64,000 nt of DNA from Diplosphaera chodatii. Its lineage: Eukaryota; Chlorophyta; Trebouxiophyceae; Prasiolales; Stichococcaceae. The stretch spans positions 124,001 to 188,000 of the forward strand of contig JAALGY010000039.1 in the NCBI GenBank assembly GCA_032358165.1, in the 5' to 3' direction. How positions within the stretch are numbered: the stretch's first letter is position 1; each line of letters begins with the position of its first letter. This document shows, in pieces, positions 47,869 through 58,740 of this stretch. Below the pieces are notes generated by a model. The model saw only the letters and a program-made list of their open reading frames with translations, was not told the origin of the DNA and did no database searches. The position numbers were made by a program, and so were the translations under genes.

Positions 47869-50800
47869 TCACGTGGCTCCGCCGCCGCCGCCGCCGGCGC
47901 TGGCCGCCCGGGCAGGGTGGCGGCGACGCAGCCAGTGCGTGTTGCGCTGCCTGCCGCCCTCCACCTTGACGCCCCGCAGATGCCCTGCAGCACTGACACC
48001 GCCGCTTCCGACATGGGCTTGCCATTGGCTGACGGGCGCTGCAGGGTGCTTGTGGATATAAAAGCCATCGCCTTGCAGTTCGACATCGTTACAGTGCACT
48101 TATTCGCAAGATAGTTGCGAGTCACAAAGTGCAGCGGAGACAGCAGCTACAGTTTTCAGCAAGCAGAAAAATTACAATTGCACGAACTCGGTGGGCGACT
48201 GCAAACCTGAGGAGCCGGGGCACTGGGAGGGCAAGCAGCCAACGGGCATGTCCGCCGGCAGCTCCAGCACCTGCAGCTGCCGGCACGCTGCCGACACCGC
48301 CTGCAGCACAGGATGTAGTACAGCGTCGTCAGCTAAATCATATCTGGTGCTGCAGCTGTTGTTTCAGCCAGTTACATCTTTCTGTCAGTCCCCATGCTCA
48401 CAGCACAGCAGTTGACCCAGCCCACTGACGCCCTGGCTGCTGGTGCTTTCCCGAATGCAAACGTTGTGTCAAGCACGATGTGATGCCCGTGCGAGCAGGA
48501 CACACTATGTCAAGCCTTGGCGTGCGCATGGGCTGCACCTGTACCGCGGTCTCGGTGATGGCGGGGCAGCCGCTGAGCCGCAGGCTGCGCAGCCGGCTGA
48601 GGCGGGACAGGCCCTCGCCAGTCAGCCGCTCGCACGCGGACAGGTGCAGGTGGGACAGCCCCAGGGGCAGCGCCTGCGGCATGCGGTCAGCAAAGAGTCA
48701 GGAGCAGTGGCAAGGGGTTCGGAGGCGACTCGAATCGGCTCCTGCTGCCGCATTCAGCATCCACTGGGGAGCCCGCAACTCGTGATGTCTACCAGGCACA
48801 GGCAGCTCCAGTGGATCAAGCGGTGGGCAGCAGCTGTGGGCGGCGTTACTTCAGCTGACACACTCTTCCAGGCTGGAGACAGACTCGAGTGCTTAGGGGT
48901 CTCAGTCTGAAATTGTCTGAAAGTTATTTCAGACCTGCAGGCTGCGATCGGTGATGTCGGCGCAGGCGGCCAGCACCAGGGAGCCCAGGTGCGGAAGTGA
49001 CTCCAGGGCCGCCACCAGCCGCTTGTCCTGCAGCGCCCGAAATACTAGGTGTTGTTGTTAAGTGTGAGCTTGCAGAGCAGTCTGGAATATGCATGTACAA
49101 GTCGAAGCCTGACACTGTACTCATACTTGATGTGAGGGATGGTGGCCACCACTGATGACCGACAAATGCTGACCATGAACCGTTGGCAGGGGCAGGTTGC
49201 CTTTTCCCTGTGTGATGTGCGGTCTGGAAGGCCGCTGTCAAGCGTCACCTGCAGGTGGTTGCGGCGGGCCAGGCGCAGCGACGTGACCGCCGCCCCGAAG
49301 GCGGGCAGCGACGCGTCCTCCCGCCACAGCAGCGCCGAGCCGCCGCCCAGCGCCAGGTCCGCCAGCCTGCACGGTGGAGGAGTAATGTGCTGGTACTTTA
49401 TCCGGTTATACATAATGCGCCACAGCGGCGACAACAGGCCGCCGCCCAGCGCCAGGTCGGCCAGCCTGCGCGGTGGAGGAACAATGTCGTAGTACTTTAT
49501 CCAGTTATACATAATGCGCCACATCAGCGGCGACGGGCCGCCGCCCAGCGCCAGGTCGGCAAGCCTGCGCCAGCAGGGCGCAGACAGGTCCACGGCAGGC
49601 TGCAGTAGCTCCCAGCTAGCTCCAGGCCCGGCAGCTAGCTCCAGGCCCAGCCGGGTGGGTGCACCGCTGCAATGCGCAACATGGCAGGGGCACGGTGCAG
49701 TGGTCTGAGGCGCCTTGATAGCCCCCCCAGCCCAGCACCCCAGGTGTCGCCGACCCCCGTCCCGAGCCCCAGCCGCAGCTGCCCGCAGGCATGGCAATCT
49801 TTGCTGCTTTCCAAGATGGCCAGCTGTTTGCAGTCCACAGGAGTTCCCTTGCCACCACACACTTGAACAGCACCAACAGCTGAGCGGAAGCTGCTACTAA
49901 AGCGTCACAGTCTTCAGCCATTATGACCTCACCTGGGGCAGCCGGCAGCGACAGCGGCCAGCCCCGCGTCCGTGACGCCGCGGCAGCCCACCAGGCTGAG
50001 CGTCTTCAGGTTCCCGCAGTGCTGCGCCAGCGCGCCCAGCACCGCGTCGCTGACGCTGCAGCCGTCGGCGCGCAGCGTGGCCAGGTGCGCGCCCGCGGCC
50101 GCCGCCACCTCGCACAGCACCCCCGCCGGCTTGGCCCACAGGCCGTCCAGGTGCGAGACGTCCAGCTCGCGCAGGCAGGCAAAGGCGCCGACGTTCGCCA
50201 GCGACGACAGCCCGTGGCGCCCCAGCCGTGCGCACCCCGCCACCCGCAGCACCGCAAACCCAACTGCGCAGCACAACACGAATTGAGACCTATATCTTAC
50301 TCCCTGCTGCACACGAGTCCCGGTCGCTGCTTCAGCTTGCCACTCGGGTCTCAGCCCGCCACCATGTGGACTGCAGACTCGGCTGCATACCACGTGGACA
50401 GCCGCCTTGCGCAGCCATGCCCACTGACACCTGCAGATGCCGTGTTGCCAACAGCTGACATCATCGCAGCAGGCCTGCACAGCAATGGCCTGCGCTTCCT
50501 GCAACACCGCGTGCTGATCTTGCTCATCTTTCGACCAACAATGGTGCGCTCACTGCCACACACCTGTTGCCTGGGGTCGGGCTGCTGGCGACGGCAGCGC
50601 CACCTGTGTGTCAGCGGCCACGCCAGCGTCCCCTGCTGCCCCCGCTTCTGCGCCTGGCTGCGCCCCTGCAGGGACGAACTCACTGCCCAGGGCCTCTGCC
50701 AGGGCTGCTGCGGCCGCAGCTCGCCCTGCCTCCGCTGCCCGGTCCACAGCCGCCCCCGCTTCAGCCGTATCAGGCGCTGCTGCTGCTGTGTCTGCCTCCT

Positions 50801-53800
50801 CATCCTCTGCTGCTGCCGATGGCAAGGCCTGCCGCAGGCCTGCCCTGCCGCCGCCGCCGTTGCTTGTTCTACCGCCGCTGGCGGCGCTGCTGCTTGCGCC
50901 GCCGCCGCCGCCTTCGCCGCCGCCGGCCATGGCCGCCAGCAGCCGCATGTACTGCGCCACCTCGGCGAGCGTCGCGTCCGTCAGCCCGCCGCAGCAGGCG
51001 CTGACCTCGAACAGGCGGGCGCCAGCGCTGCGGAGGTGACAGCAACATCGGCAACAGTGCGCGTTGCTATGTGCCAACTGTGCAGCATGTTGTGCACGTA
51101 GCCAGAAAGCAGGAATGCCCTGGCCTCATACCCCTGAAGCCAGCACCGGCGGAGCTGCCAAGGCAGGGTGTGAGGAGGCTACTGCTCAACACTAGCAGAG
51201 GCCGCCCCGATGACCGCCGTGCTGTGAGAAAAGCTGGCTGCGGCTGATGTGCTGTGATATCAAACAGTCACACACCAGCGCAACAATGATGAAAACTCAC
51301 CTGGCGCTGGCGGGGTTGCCGGGCGAGGCGCTGGCGGCCAGCAGCGGCATGTTGGCCACAATCGCCGCCACGCCCTCCCCCGCGCCCGGCAGGTCTGTAA
51401 GGAAAATGTGGAATGTGTTCACGACCCTTTGATGTGTACCTGCGTGCTGCACATTCGTAGCAACACGCTTGCAGTGTGCGGCAGGAGAGGATGGCGACGG
51501 GCCAGCTCATGTGGGCGATGCAAGCAGTGGCGTGCAACTCCATGTGATTGGTGACGCACCGTCGGCCTCCAGCCGCATCAGCCGCAGGTTGTACGCCGCG
51601 GCCTCCAGCCCCGTGGCGGTCAGGTTGTGGCACCCGCTGACTGCCAGGCTCCTGCGGAGGCATGCCAACGACCAACCTCAAAAACAACGTGCTTCCTGTA
51701 TCAACCTGTGGATACGAGGACCAGTATGCTGTGCATGCTTGCGCCAGGTCGTGGCCCCCGCTGAGATGCAGCTATGAGGGGTGTGGTCTATCGAGCCATC
51801 CACATGCGCAGCCACACACCGTGCTGCAAATGGCAGCACTCACGTCAGCCGCCGGCAGCGCTTGGAGACGGAGGCGAGGCAGCCGCCGCTGACGGCGGTG
51901 CGGCTGACGTCCAGGCGGGTCAGGCTGGTGAGTGCATCCACGCACGGGATGCTCTGCATGGGGTTTGCGACGAGGTTCAGCCTGCTGTGTGCGGTGCAAA
52001 CGGTCGCAAAACCAGTGTCTGAGAGCGTGAGCGGCGCAATGTCAGAGGGGCGCCCTGGGCTCTGCACAGAGACTACGGTCACCTCCACTGGCCAGAGCTG
52101 CTTCCGCATGAAGGCGCTCTGCAAGACCTGCCAGATGAGTTAACACACGATACCTGCAGGCGCGGGCAGTCGGCGAGGCACAGCGAGCGCAGCTGGGTGA
52201 TGTGCGCCGCCGCGCCGCCCAGCAGCCCGTACGCGTGGTGCGTCGCCAGCCAGGCGTTGCGGCTCAGGTCCAGCGCCTGCAGCGCCGGCCCCACCCAGTG
52301 CAGCTCCCGCAGCCCGTACTCGTTCTCGATCCTGTGTTATACCATACTATATCATATTATATTATGTTTATATCATTTTATATTTTGGAGCAGAAGTGTT
52401 TCTGAGGACGTCAGCCAGGAGCATGTCATCAACGAGACCATAAGTGTTTGTAGTTCTCTGCCTAGGGGTCTGCTGAGGGGTAGCCCCTGGGCCCTGGTGC
52501 TGCAGCTGCGCACGTGACTCGAGCACTAAGTGTCAGTGGCAGCTCACCCGATGCGTGACAGCACGAGCTCGGCCACCTGCGACTCGGCGGCCGCCGGCGC
52601 AGCCGCCGCCTCCGCCGCTGCGGCCCACTCCGCCGCCTGTGCGTAGCCACCATGAACAGCCAGCGGGCCGCCGGCAGCTGCGGGGCCGCCGCCGTGTGCA
52701 AAGTTGCCAGCTTCAACGGCGCCACCACCGCCAGCGGCCTCGCCGCTGCCGCACGCCGGCAGCGCCGCCGCCAGCATGTCGATCTGGATGGCCGTGTCTG
52801 ACAGGTCCACGCGTCGCAGCGCCCCGCGCCTCGCCAGCGCCCCCAGCAGCTCATAGCCCTGCAAATCCGCCATTGATCAGACCATCAACTCATGAACTTC
52901 TCCCAGCTCTCTGCAGAGCCTTGAACACGGCAGTCAAGGCGGTGCAGTGCAGCACTGCAGGCAGCTGTGTCGCTGAGCCACACTCCCATACAGCTGGCCA
53001 GTGCTCCCGAGCGATGCCACGTCTTAAGCGGGCGCACCTCGAAGTTCCAGCAGCGGGCCAGGTTGAGGGACTCGAGCGGCAGGCGCGACAGCGGCGCCAG
53101 GTCCCCCTCAGTGAGCGCCGCGCAGCCGGAGGCGTCCACCTGCAATAGCACTTGCCTACGTCGGCATATTGGCAGGAATGCCGGCACCTGTCGGCTGATA
53201 GCCACCAGCTGACAGTGTGCCTTGAGACATGAGCGACAGCTCCACACAGCGGCGAGCGGTTGAGCCTCAGCGCTCCAGGGTTGGCTGCTGCCATTTGTGG
53301 TTCAGAGCTGACAAGTCAGAGCCCTACAGCTGTACGGCACAGCTGCGGCAGTGTCAAACAGCGTGTCCAGTCTGGTCGCAGTGTGGTGCAGCACCTCTGT
53401 GATGTGCACGCAACGCTGCGCCGCCCACGCCGCCGCCGCCGCGGCGGCGTCGCCCTGGCTCCGGATGTGCAGCCGCTGGGCGCGAGGCCACATTCCCGTT
53501 ACGACGGTGTCGTGCCAGGAGCTGGCCACCAGCGCGCACCTCGCCAGATCCGCCACGTCGGTCAGGTTCTCCAGCACCAGCGCCTGCCAAAGGTGACGGG
53601 CCAGCGATGTCAGGACATCTGGTTAGCATGGCTTGCATATGACAGAGGCATGCCGGCCGGACCAGGCCATATTGGTACGCTGACCAGCGATATTTGATGA
53701 TGATGCCACCAAAGTGGGACATGTGCCTGCGGGCTGCTGTTTGTTTTTTAGCCTAGGTATGCTGGCCAGGCTCAGCTTGATGCCTTCAAGGTGGCACGGG

Positions 53801-54109
53801 GGTCCGTGCTGATAGCTGCGTCTGCAGTGCAGCTCGCGCAGGCAGCAATGCCGAGCACGGACCACTGCAACATTTGGGATGACAGCACCGCTGGTCCGCA
53901 CCAGCAGTTCTATTGACTCCGCACAGACACGTCCGCATGTGCAGCATGTGCTTGCCCGAGCGGCGACAGATGCATGTCTGATGCGCGGTGAGTGCTGCAT
54001 GAAGGCTGGGTCGTGGATGACGCAAGATGATGGACCGCACCAACAGGTGGGGCGGTAGGTCGGTGATGCGTGCGGTGGTAGCAGCAGCGCCACCGCCCGC
54101 AGCTGCCAT
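47869..54109 (-). CDS. F-box / leucine-rich-repeat protein (complete copy 1), 15 exons
   Basis: Exons: 54041-54109, 53395-53583, 53038-53139, 52548-52858, 52149-52331, 51844-51981, 51560-51651, 51301-51394, 50564-51027, 49933-50263, 49249-49366, 48935-49027, 48545-48673, 48207-48300, 47869-47984, giving 840 residues with all phases agreeing. Exons 1-2 join into an F-box (LPPHLL-ALVLENLTDVADL, then ARCALVASSWHDTV), residues about 15-55. The rest is mostly cysteine-containing LRRs of the FBXL/AMN1 type: LKTLSLVGCRGVTDAGL, LVLAACADITDRSL, LHLSACERLTGEGL, LRLSGCPAITETA. Two Ala/Gly/Glu-rich low-complexity inserts fall in exons 4 and 9. F-box proteins bind SKP1 and recruit substrates to SCF (CUL1) ubiquitin ligases; the LRRs would select the substrate. 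The ATG at 54109 is the first in frame. The exon 5/6 junction has two acceptors 3 bp apart. Confidence 0.82.
49338..49577 (-). repeat. Triplicated exon start and splice acceptor inside the F-box/LRR gene
   Basis: Three tandem copies, about 99 bp apart (near 49341, 49440, 49538), of GCCGCCCAGCGCCAGGTC and its flank. On the minus strand each reads CAG then LADLALGGG. The two units also repeat the intron sequence TTATACATAATGCGCCAC. Only the copy ending at 49249 continues into a full exon. Confidence 0.85.
52331..52388. repeat. AT-rich low-complexity stretch in F-box/LRR intron 4
   Basis: A run built from TATATCATATTATATTATG-like words, strikingly AT-rich in a GC-rich gene. It starts at the exon 5 border and fills part of the 216-bp intron. 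Confidence 0.6.
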
Positions 54110-54751
54110 CACTGACCGGGTTCCAGGCTTGCCAGCAATGCGCGGCAACACTGTGCAATGCTGGTGTCAGACAGCAGTCCTGCACCTGCACCCCTCAAAT
54201 GCGGATGGGAGCACCGTTGCCAAACTGCAACGTTCAACGCGCCAAGCGCCACAATGCAGCTGAGACGTAGCTGGCCACCGCCGTACTACCTCATACTGTC
54301 GCCTGAAAAGCGGCTCTGGCGAGGCACACGGTGGGCAAACCTGATGTGCATGACAACATGTGCCAGCCCGACCCTTCCTGCTGCCCCCCCTACTTCCCAG
54401 GTGCACCTCGAATCCTCGATGCAGAGCCCTGGTAGAGCGGATCGCTGGACGCATACTCCACATTGCAAAGGCCATAGCACAGGTTTCTCAGATCCCATCG
54501 TTCAGCTTGCAAACGGCGCCAGCGCTGAGAAACCGCAGAGCTTATACAGCAGTCTGATTTGCCGCGGCCAGAGTTGAGGGTTCCCAGATGTCTCCTCACC
54601 TGCAGCACCCAACCACTAGCTCAATGTCGAGTGAGCGTATCGGCCGCTTGCGTGTGATACACCCAATGCCTTGTTGATAGCCATCGGAGCAGCAGGGTGC
54701 AGCTGCGGTTGTGCAGCACTTGTGCCCGCACAGCCGCTCATCAGCCACAGC
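54110..54751. promoter_or_regulatory. Divergent intergenic region, F-box/LRR copy 1 and zinc-ribbon copy B
   Basis: 642 bp between two outward-facing start codons. Unlike other zinc-ribbon promoters here, I find no clear copy of the GCTGCTGGAAGC element. No gene recognised. Confidence 0.5.
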
Positions 54752-55902
54752 ATGATGGGCAGCGTACACGGGGCAGCGCTGCCACGTGGCAGCGGGGCCT
54801 GCACGCTGCAGAGGCTGCCACGCTGTGCTGTGCGATGCCCTCAGCAGGCACGGCGCGCTTGGCACACCTGCACAACGCAACATGCTGCAGCCCCGCACAG
54901 AGCTCACGGCTCGAAAGGGCGCCCAGTGCAGGTGAGCTGCGTCATGTCTGCTTTCCCGGTACATGACTTCAGCAGTCAGCGGTCATCAGTGTCACCGCAG
55001 TTCACGACCTGCTCATAGGGACGCCCCGCTGCGCTGGTGAGATGTGCGTCGGCAGCAGCAGAGCAGCCACAGCAGCAGCCGGGGGAAGGAGCCAGGAAGC
55101 GGTGCCTGCGGTGCGGCGAGGAGCGCACGCTGTTCTACTTCCCGGCGCACAGGTCCCAGCCGGACGGCCGCTGGGTGCACTGCTACGCCTGCCAGTACGA
55201 GCAGCGGCTGCAAGTCAGGCCGCCCAGGCGGTGCGCATTGGACAGCTGTAACAGAAGCATCTCACTTGACCGTGTCGGTCACAAACCCTGACGCCTGGAG
55301 CAGGCAGTGACACCCTTGATAGGCTGCTGACGATCCGAATGCTCCGCAGATGCAATAGTCGCTGCGCCGCCGACCTGCCGCCATGCCCTTGCTCATACGG
55401 ATGTGTTGCCAGTCAGTGCTCCAGTGTTGCTCACGCATTGCACAGGGTGAACGAGAACGAGCATCCGCCGACGCTGGAGCCGCAGAAGTGCCGGAGTTGT
55501 CATGAGACCCTGCAGGCTAGGTGGTTTTACCTAAAGCCCAGGAACTCAACTGGGCGAGAGACCACATGCCTGGCCTGCTCCGCGGCGAAGCACCGCTCCT
55601 ACAGCAGCGTCGTGCGGCGCACGCCTGAGCAGAAGGAGTGCCGGCAGTGCCAGAAGACCCTGGGAGCAGCGTGCTTCGACCGTAAGCCCACCTGCAAAGA
55701 CGGGCTCCGGAGCGTGTGCAAAGAGTGCTGGGGCGCCTACTACAAGACCCGCTTGCAGCCTCTCATTCAAGTGGAAGTTCCATGCAAGCGTTGCTACAAG
55801 TGCAAGCGGGAGAAGCCTGCTGTCGACTTCAGCAAGTCGAGCAAAAGTGTCGACGGTCTTCGCGGCATGTGCAAGCAGTGCACCAGTGGTGACATTGGGT
55901 GA
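54752..55902 (+). CDS. Four-zinc-ribbon protein with presequence-like N-terminus, copy B
   Basis: Exons 54752-54931, 55019-55230 and 55446-55902 give 282 residues, phases 0 and 2. Intron 1 ends in TAG. Exon 1 (MMGSVHGAALPRGSGACTLQ...) is Arg/Ala/Cys/His-rich with no acidic residue, presequence-like. Ribbons: KRCLRCGEERTLFYFP...CYAC, CRSC...CLAC, CRQC...CKEC, CYKC...CKQC. It ends directly after the last ribbon without the Gln tail of copies A and C. The linker LQPLIQVEVPCKRC between ribbons 3 and 4 is shared by the family. The role is unknown; nucleic-acid or protein binding through zinc is the reasonable expectation. Confidence 0.8.
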
Positions 55903-56790
55903 CACCGGCAGCAGCAGCGACAGCAGCGGCCGCAGCAGCGGAGGCTGCACTTCAACAGCAGCACAGCACTCGGCAGCTGGCGCCGTCAGCGCAGGTGAAG
56001 AGCCTGACTGCTGTGCATGTGATGCAACGTTGCACGCATGTGAACCTGACGAGACACAAATATGCAGGCAGGCGGACACAATTGCCGCCACTCATGGGCA
56101 GGTGTCTGACGCGCTTGACCAGCTCGCAATGTCTGGCGCACACACTCAGGGAGCAGCTGCGGCAGGGACATCGCCATTTGACAAGGTGATTCACAGCACC
56201 ACAAATCTGCTGACCGCGTGCGCCCTGCGCTGGGTGTCACATCCCGCTGCGCGTGGCACTGCCGTGTAACGCGTGACATCAGCTGACGCCCTTATGCACA
56301 CGTGCTCTGCAGGGGTGCCGTGTGTTTGGCGGTCGTTGCAGTGTGGGCAGCTTCCTTAGGATGTTGCAGACGGCTGATAGATCTTCATGCCACCTTGCGG
56401 CGCCCGCCGCATCCGGCGTGGCAGCCATTGCCACCATGCTCACGCTTGCAGCAGGCAGCCGTCAGCTCCAGGGGTGGCCGCAATGCGGCTGCTATCGAAC
56501 GATGTGGTGCACCACGTTTGAGGGACGACAGCTGAGCTGTTTTCAATCATGCGGCATTGATGCAAACCTGGCATTGACACCATTTGGTTGACGCTTTCTT
56601 TTCAACCCTGTTATGGTGACGCAAGGTGTTGTATTGGAGGGACCAGTGTCTGCTGTACCAATCGACACCCATCAAACACCACTTGGAGCACAGCAGACGG
56701 CAGACGGACGTGCACTCTTTGCTGCGACTTGCAATGCCTTGGCTGCTGTGCAGTAGTGCAGTAGGTACTTCTGCTCTGCTATCTGGTGCC

Positions 56791-56826
56791 GCTACTACTA
56801 GCTCAGGTACCTGAGCTAGTAGTAGC
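56791..56826. repeat. 36-bp perfect palindrome
   Basis: GCTACTACTAGCTCAGGT and its exact reverse complement ACCTGAGCTAGTAGTAGC abut with no spacer. The flanks GGTGC and ACC extend the symmetry with a small offset. Confidence 0.95.
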
Positions 56827-56965
56827 ACCGGTGCGGGCAGCGTCACAAGTATGGTGCCGAGATGCTGCACACAACAACCACACAACAACTTTAAAAAAGG
56901 GCTTTTCAACGCCTGAGAGTAGCAGGGTAGTCGGTTGTCAACAGGCATCATACAGCACGGTGTCC

Positions 56966-57020
56966 GAGTTGCACCTGGCCTTGAGGGGTGCAACGGTTGG
57001 GCTCCCTGCTTCCAGCAGCC
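56966..57020 (-). promoter_or_regulatory. Conserved upstream element, reverse orientation, before zinc-ribbon copy C
   Basis: Minus strand: CCAGGCTGCTGGAAGCAGGG, then AGCCCAACCGTTGC and, further on, a GGTGCAAC. No BTB gene lies downstream of it on the minus strand. Confidence 0.6.
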
Positions 57021-57543
57021 TGGGTCGATCAGTCAGCATGCCAAATGCAGAATGCTCTGTTTACTTCGCTGCGCCACTCAGACCCCTGCACGTTATCATC
57101 AGACTAACCGCCTCAGCAGAAAGGGGCACGGTTGCTGAGACACAGCGACAGCGACAGCGCTGCTGCACGCTGACTTGCCGCAGCCACATTCCAGGGTGCT
57201 CATGACCTCTCCTTCAGCCTTTAATTGCTTGTCATCGGCGCGATCATCATGGTCACCTGCACCTGACCCACCCGGCGCATCACCAGTTGCTGCCTGGCCA
57301 GCAGATTGCAGCTGCAGCCGCCGCACGCCGCGCGGCACTGCGCACCCCGGCCACAGCGTGATGGGCTGCGTCCGTGCATCAGTGCTGGCATCCGGCAGCA
57401 TGGTATGGGCGCCGCAGAGGCCGCAGTGCTGCCACCTGCGGTGCCCTCAGCTGTCACTCCTTCTCCAGCAGAGTTGCCGGCTGCCACATGCAGCACCTCA
57501 CCACAGCGCACGCAATCTGAGGCGAGCATCGGCGCAGATGAGC

Positions 57544-57623
57544 CATAGCCATAGGCATAGGCATAGGCATAGCCATAGCCATAGGCATAGCCATAGCCAT
57601 AGCCATAGCCATAGCCATAGCCA
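57544..57623. repeat. Hexanucleotide repeat CATAGC/CATAGG
   Basis: About 13 tandem hexamers of CATAGC with interspersed CATAGG, ending before CATGACGG. It reads as alternating Met-Ala/Met-Pro or Tyr-Gly/Tyr-Ala in some frames, with no sign that it is translated. Confidence 0.9.
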
Positions 57624-57712
57624 TGACGGCGATATGACTGCCATCAAGGCTCAGCAGGCATCCAGTGGGCGAGCGGCTGTCAGCCTGAGCACGGGCTGTG
57701 ATGTGCTCACAG

Positions 57713-58600
57713 GGGCACCGCACCGCATGTATTGGATGTGCGGCAGCAGCAGCTGAGCAGCCGGAGCATCAGCCGGACGCAGGACCCAGGAAACGCTGTG
57801 AGCGGTGCGGCGACAGGCGCACGCTGTTCTACTTCCCGCTGCGCAAATCTCAGCCAGATGGCTGGGTGCACTGCTACGCCTGCCAGCATGAGCAGCGGCT
57901 GGAGGCCAAGCCGCCCAGACCGTGCGCACCTCTCCGTCGAATCGCTTGCATGCCTCAATGGCTGGCATGTGCAGTCTGTCTAGGGTTGAAGCACCATGCG
58001 TGTGCCGCCAGCTGGATGCGTTTACCACTGTTGCATGCCCATTGTAAACCTTGCATTCGTCGCCCTGCCGCGGTTCGTGAACCTGTGCTAACAACTGGCA
58101 TTTCACTGCTGAACGCTGCCACACAGGCTGGCTAGCGACGAGCATCCACCCACGGCCGAGCCTGGGGTCTGCAAGAAGTGCCGCGGCCCCCTGCCCGCGA
58201 GATGGCTCCCGCTGAGCCCCAGGGCCTCCAGCGGCCGCGACAGCGCCTGCTTGGCGTGCTGTAGGGTTTAGGCAGCGCTCCTACAGACCGCGACACGCGG
58301 CGCGCGCCGCCGCAGCGGAAGCAGTGCCGGCAGTGCCTGCGGACCCTGCAGGCAGCCTGCTTCCACCAGCAGCCGGCCTGCGCCGATGGGCTGCGCACCC
58401 TCTGCAAGCGGTGCCACTTGAACTACAACAAGAACAGGAGTGCGCTGACCCAGGTGTCTGTGCCAAGCAAGCGTTGCTGGAGTGCGAAGTGGAGAGGCCC
58501 GCTGCTGAGTTCTATGAAGCGCTGCGGAATGTGGATGGGCTCAGCGAAGCTTGCAAAGAGTGCGGCAGGCAACAAGGCCAGCGCTGGCGGCGGCAGCGGC

Positions 58601-58643
<43 letters not shown>

Positions 58644-58740
58644 GCAGCAGCAGCAGCGGCAGCAGCGGCAGCGGCAGCAGCGGCAGCAGCAGCAGCAGCA
58701 GCGGCACAAGGCGTGCAGCACTCAGCACGCGGCGCCGTGA
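57713..58740 (+). pseudogene. Zinc-ribbon copy C, pseudogene with expanded CAG tract
   Basis: Exon 2 (57713-57921) is intact: KRCERCGDRRTLFYFPLRKS...CYAC. Exon 3 starts at 58131 (LASDEHPPTAEPGVCKKC...CLACC) and then meets a frameshift with TAG stops at about 58260-58277. The frame resumes as QCRQCLRTLQAACF...CKRC, then a 1-bp deletion near 58481 shifts it again; the last ribbon CEVERPAAEFYEALRNVDGL lies in another frame. A long glutamine run of CAG/CGG codons follows to a stop at 58740. At least two independent breaks make it a pseudogene. Confidence 0.85.
58600..58706 (+). repeat. CAG trinucleotide tract with CGG interruptions
   Basis: About 35 CAG/CGG units at the 3' end of the zinc-ribbon pseudogene. 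Copies A and D have only short Gln/Arg runs at the same place. Confidence 0.95.

Larger units (their letters stand above)
55903..57712. other. Intergenic with palindrome, conserved element and hexamer repeat
   Basis: No convincing gene. It holds the 36-bp palindrome (56791-56826), an upstream-element copy (56966-57020), and a CATAGC/CATAGG repeat (57544-57623). The first exon of the zinc-ribbon pseudogene C should lie at about 57250-57500, but I could not identify it. Confidence 0.5.

Noticed and set aside
50351..51101. Plus-strand Cys/Arg/Pro-rich ORF of 392 residues at 49923-51101
   Set aside because: It is antisense to exons 9 and 10 of the F-box/LRR gene, which have LRR motifs and consistent splicing on the minus strand.
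57544..57623. Possible CRISPR-like array
   Set aside because: It is a simple hexamer microsatellite with no spacers, in a eukaryotic genome.
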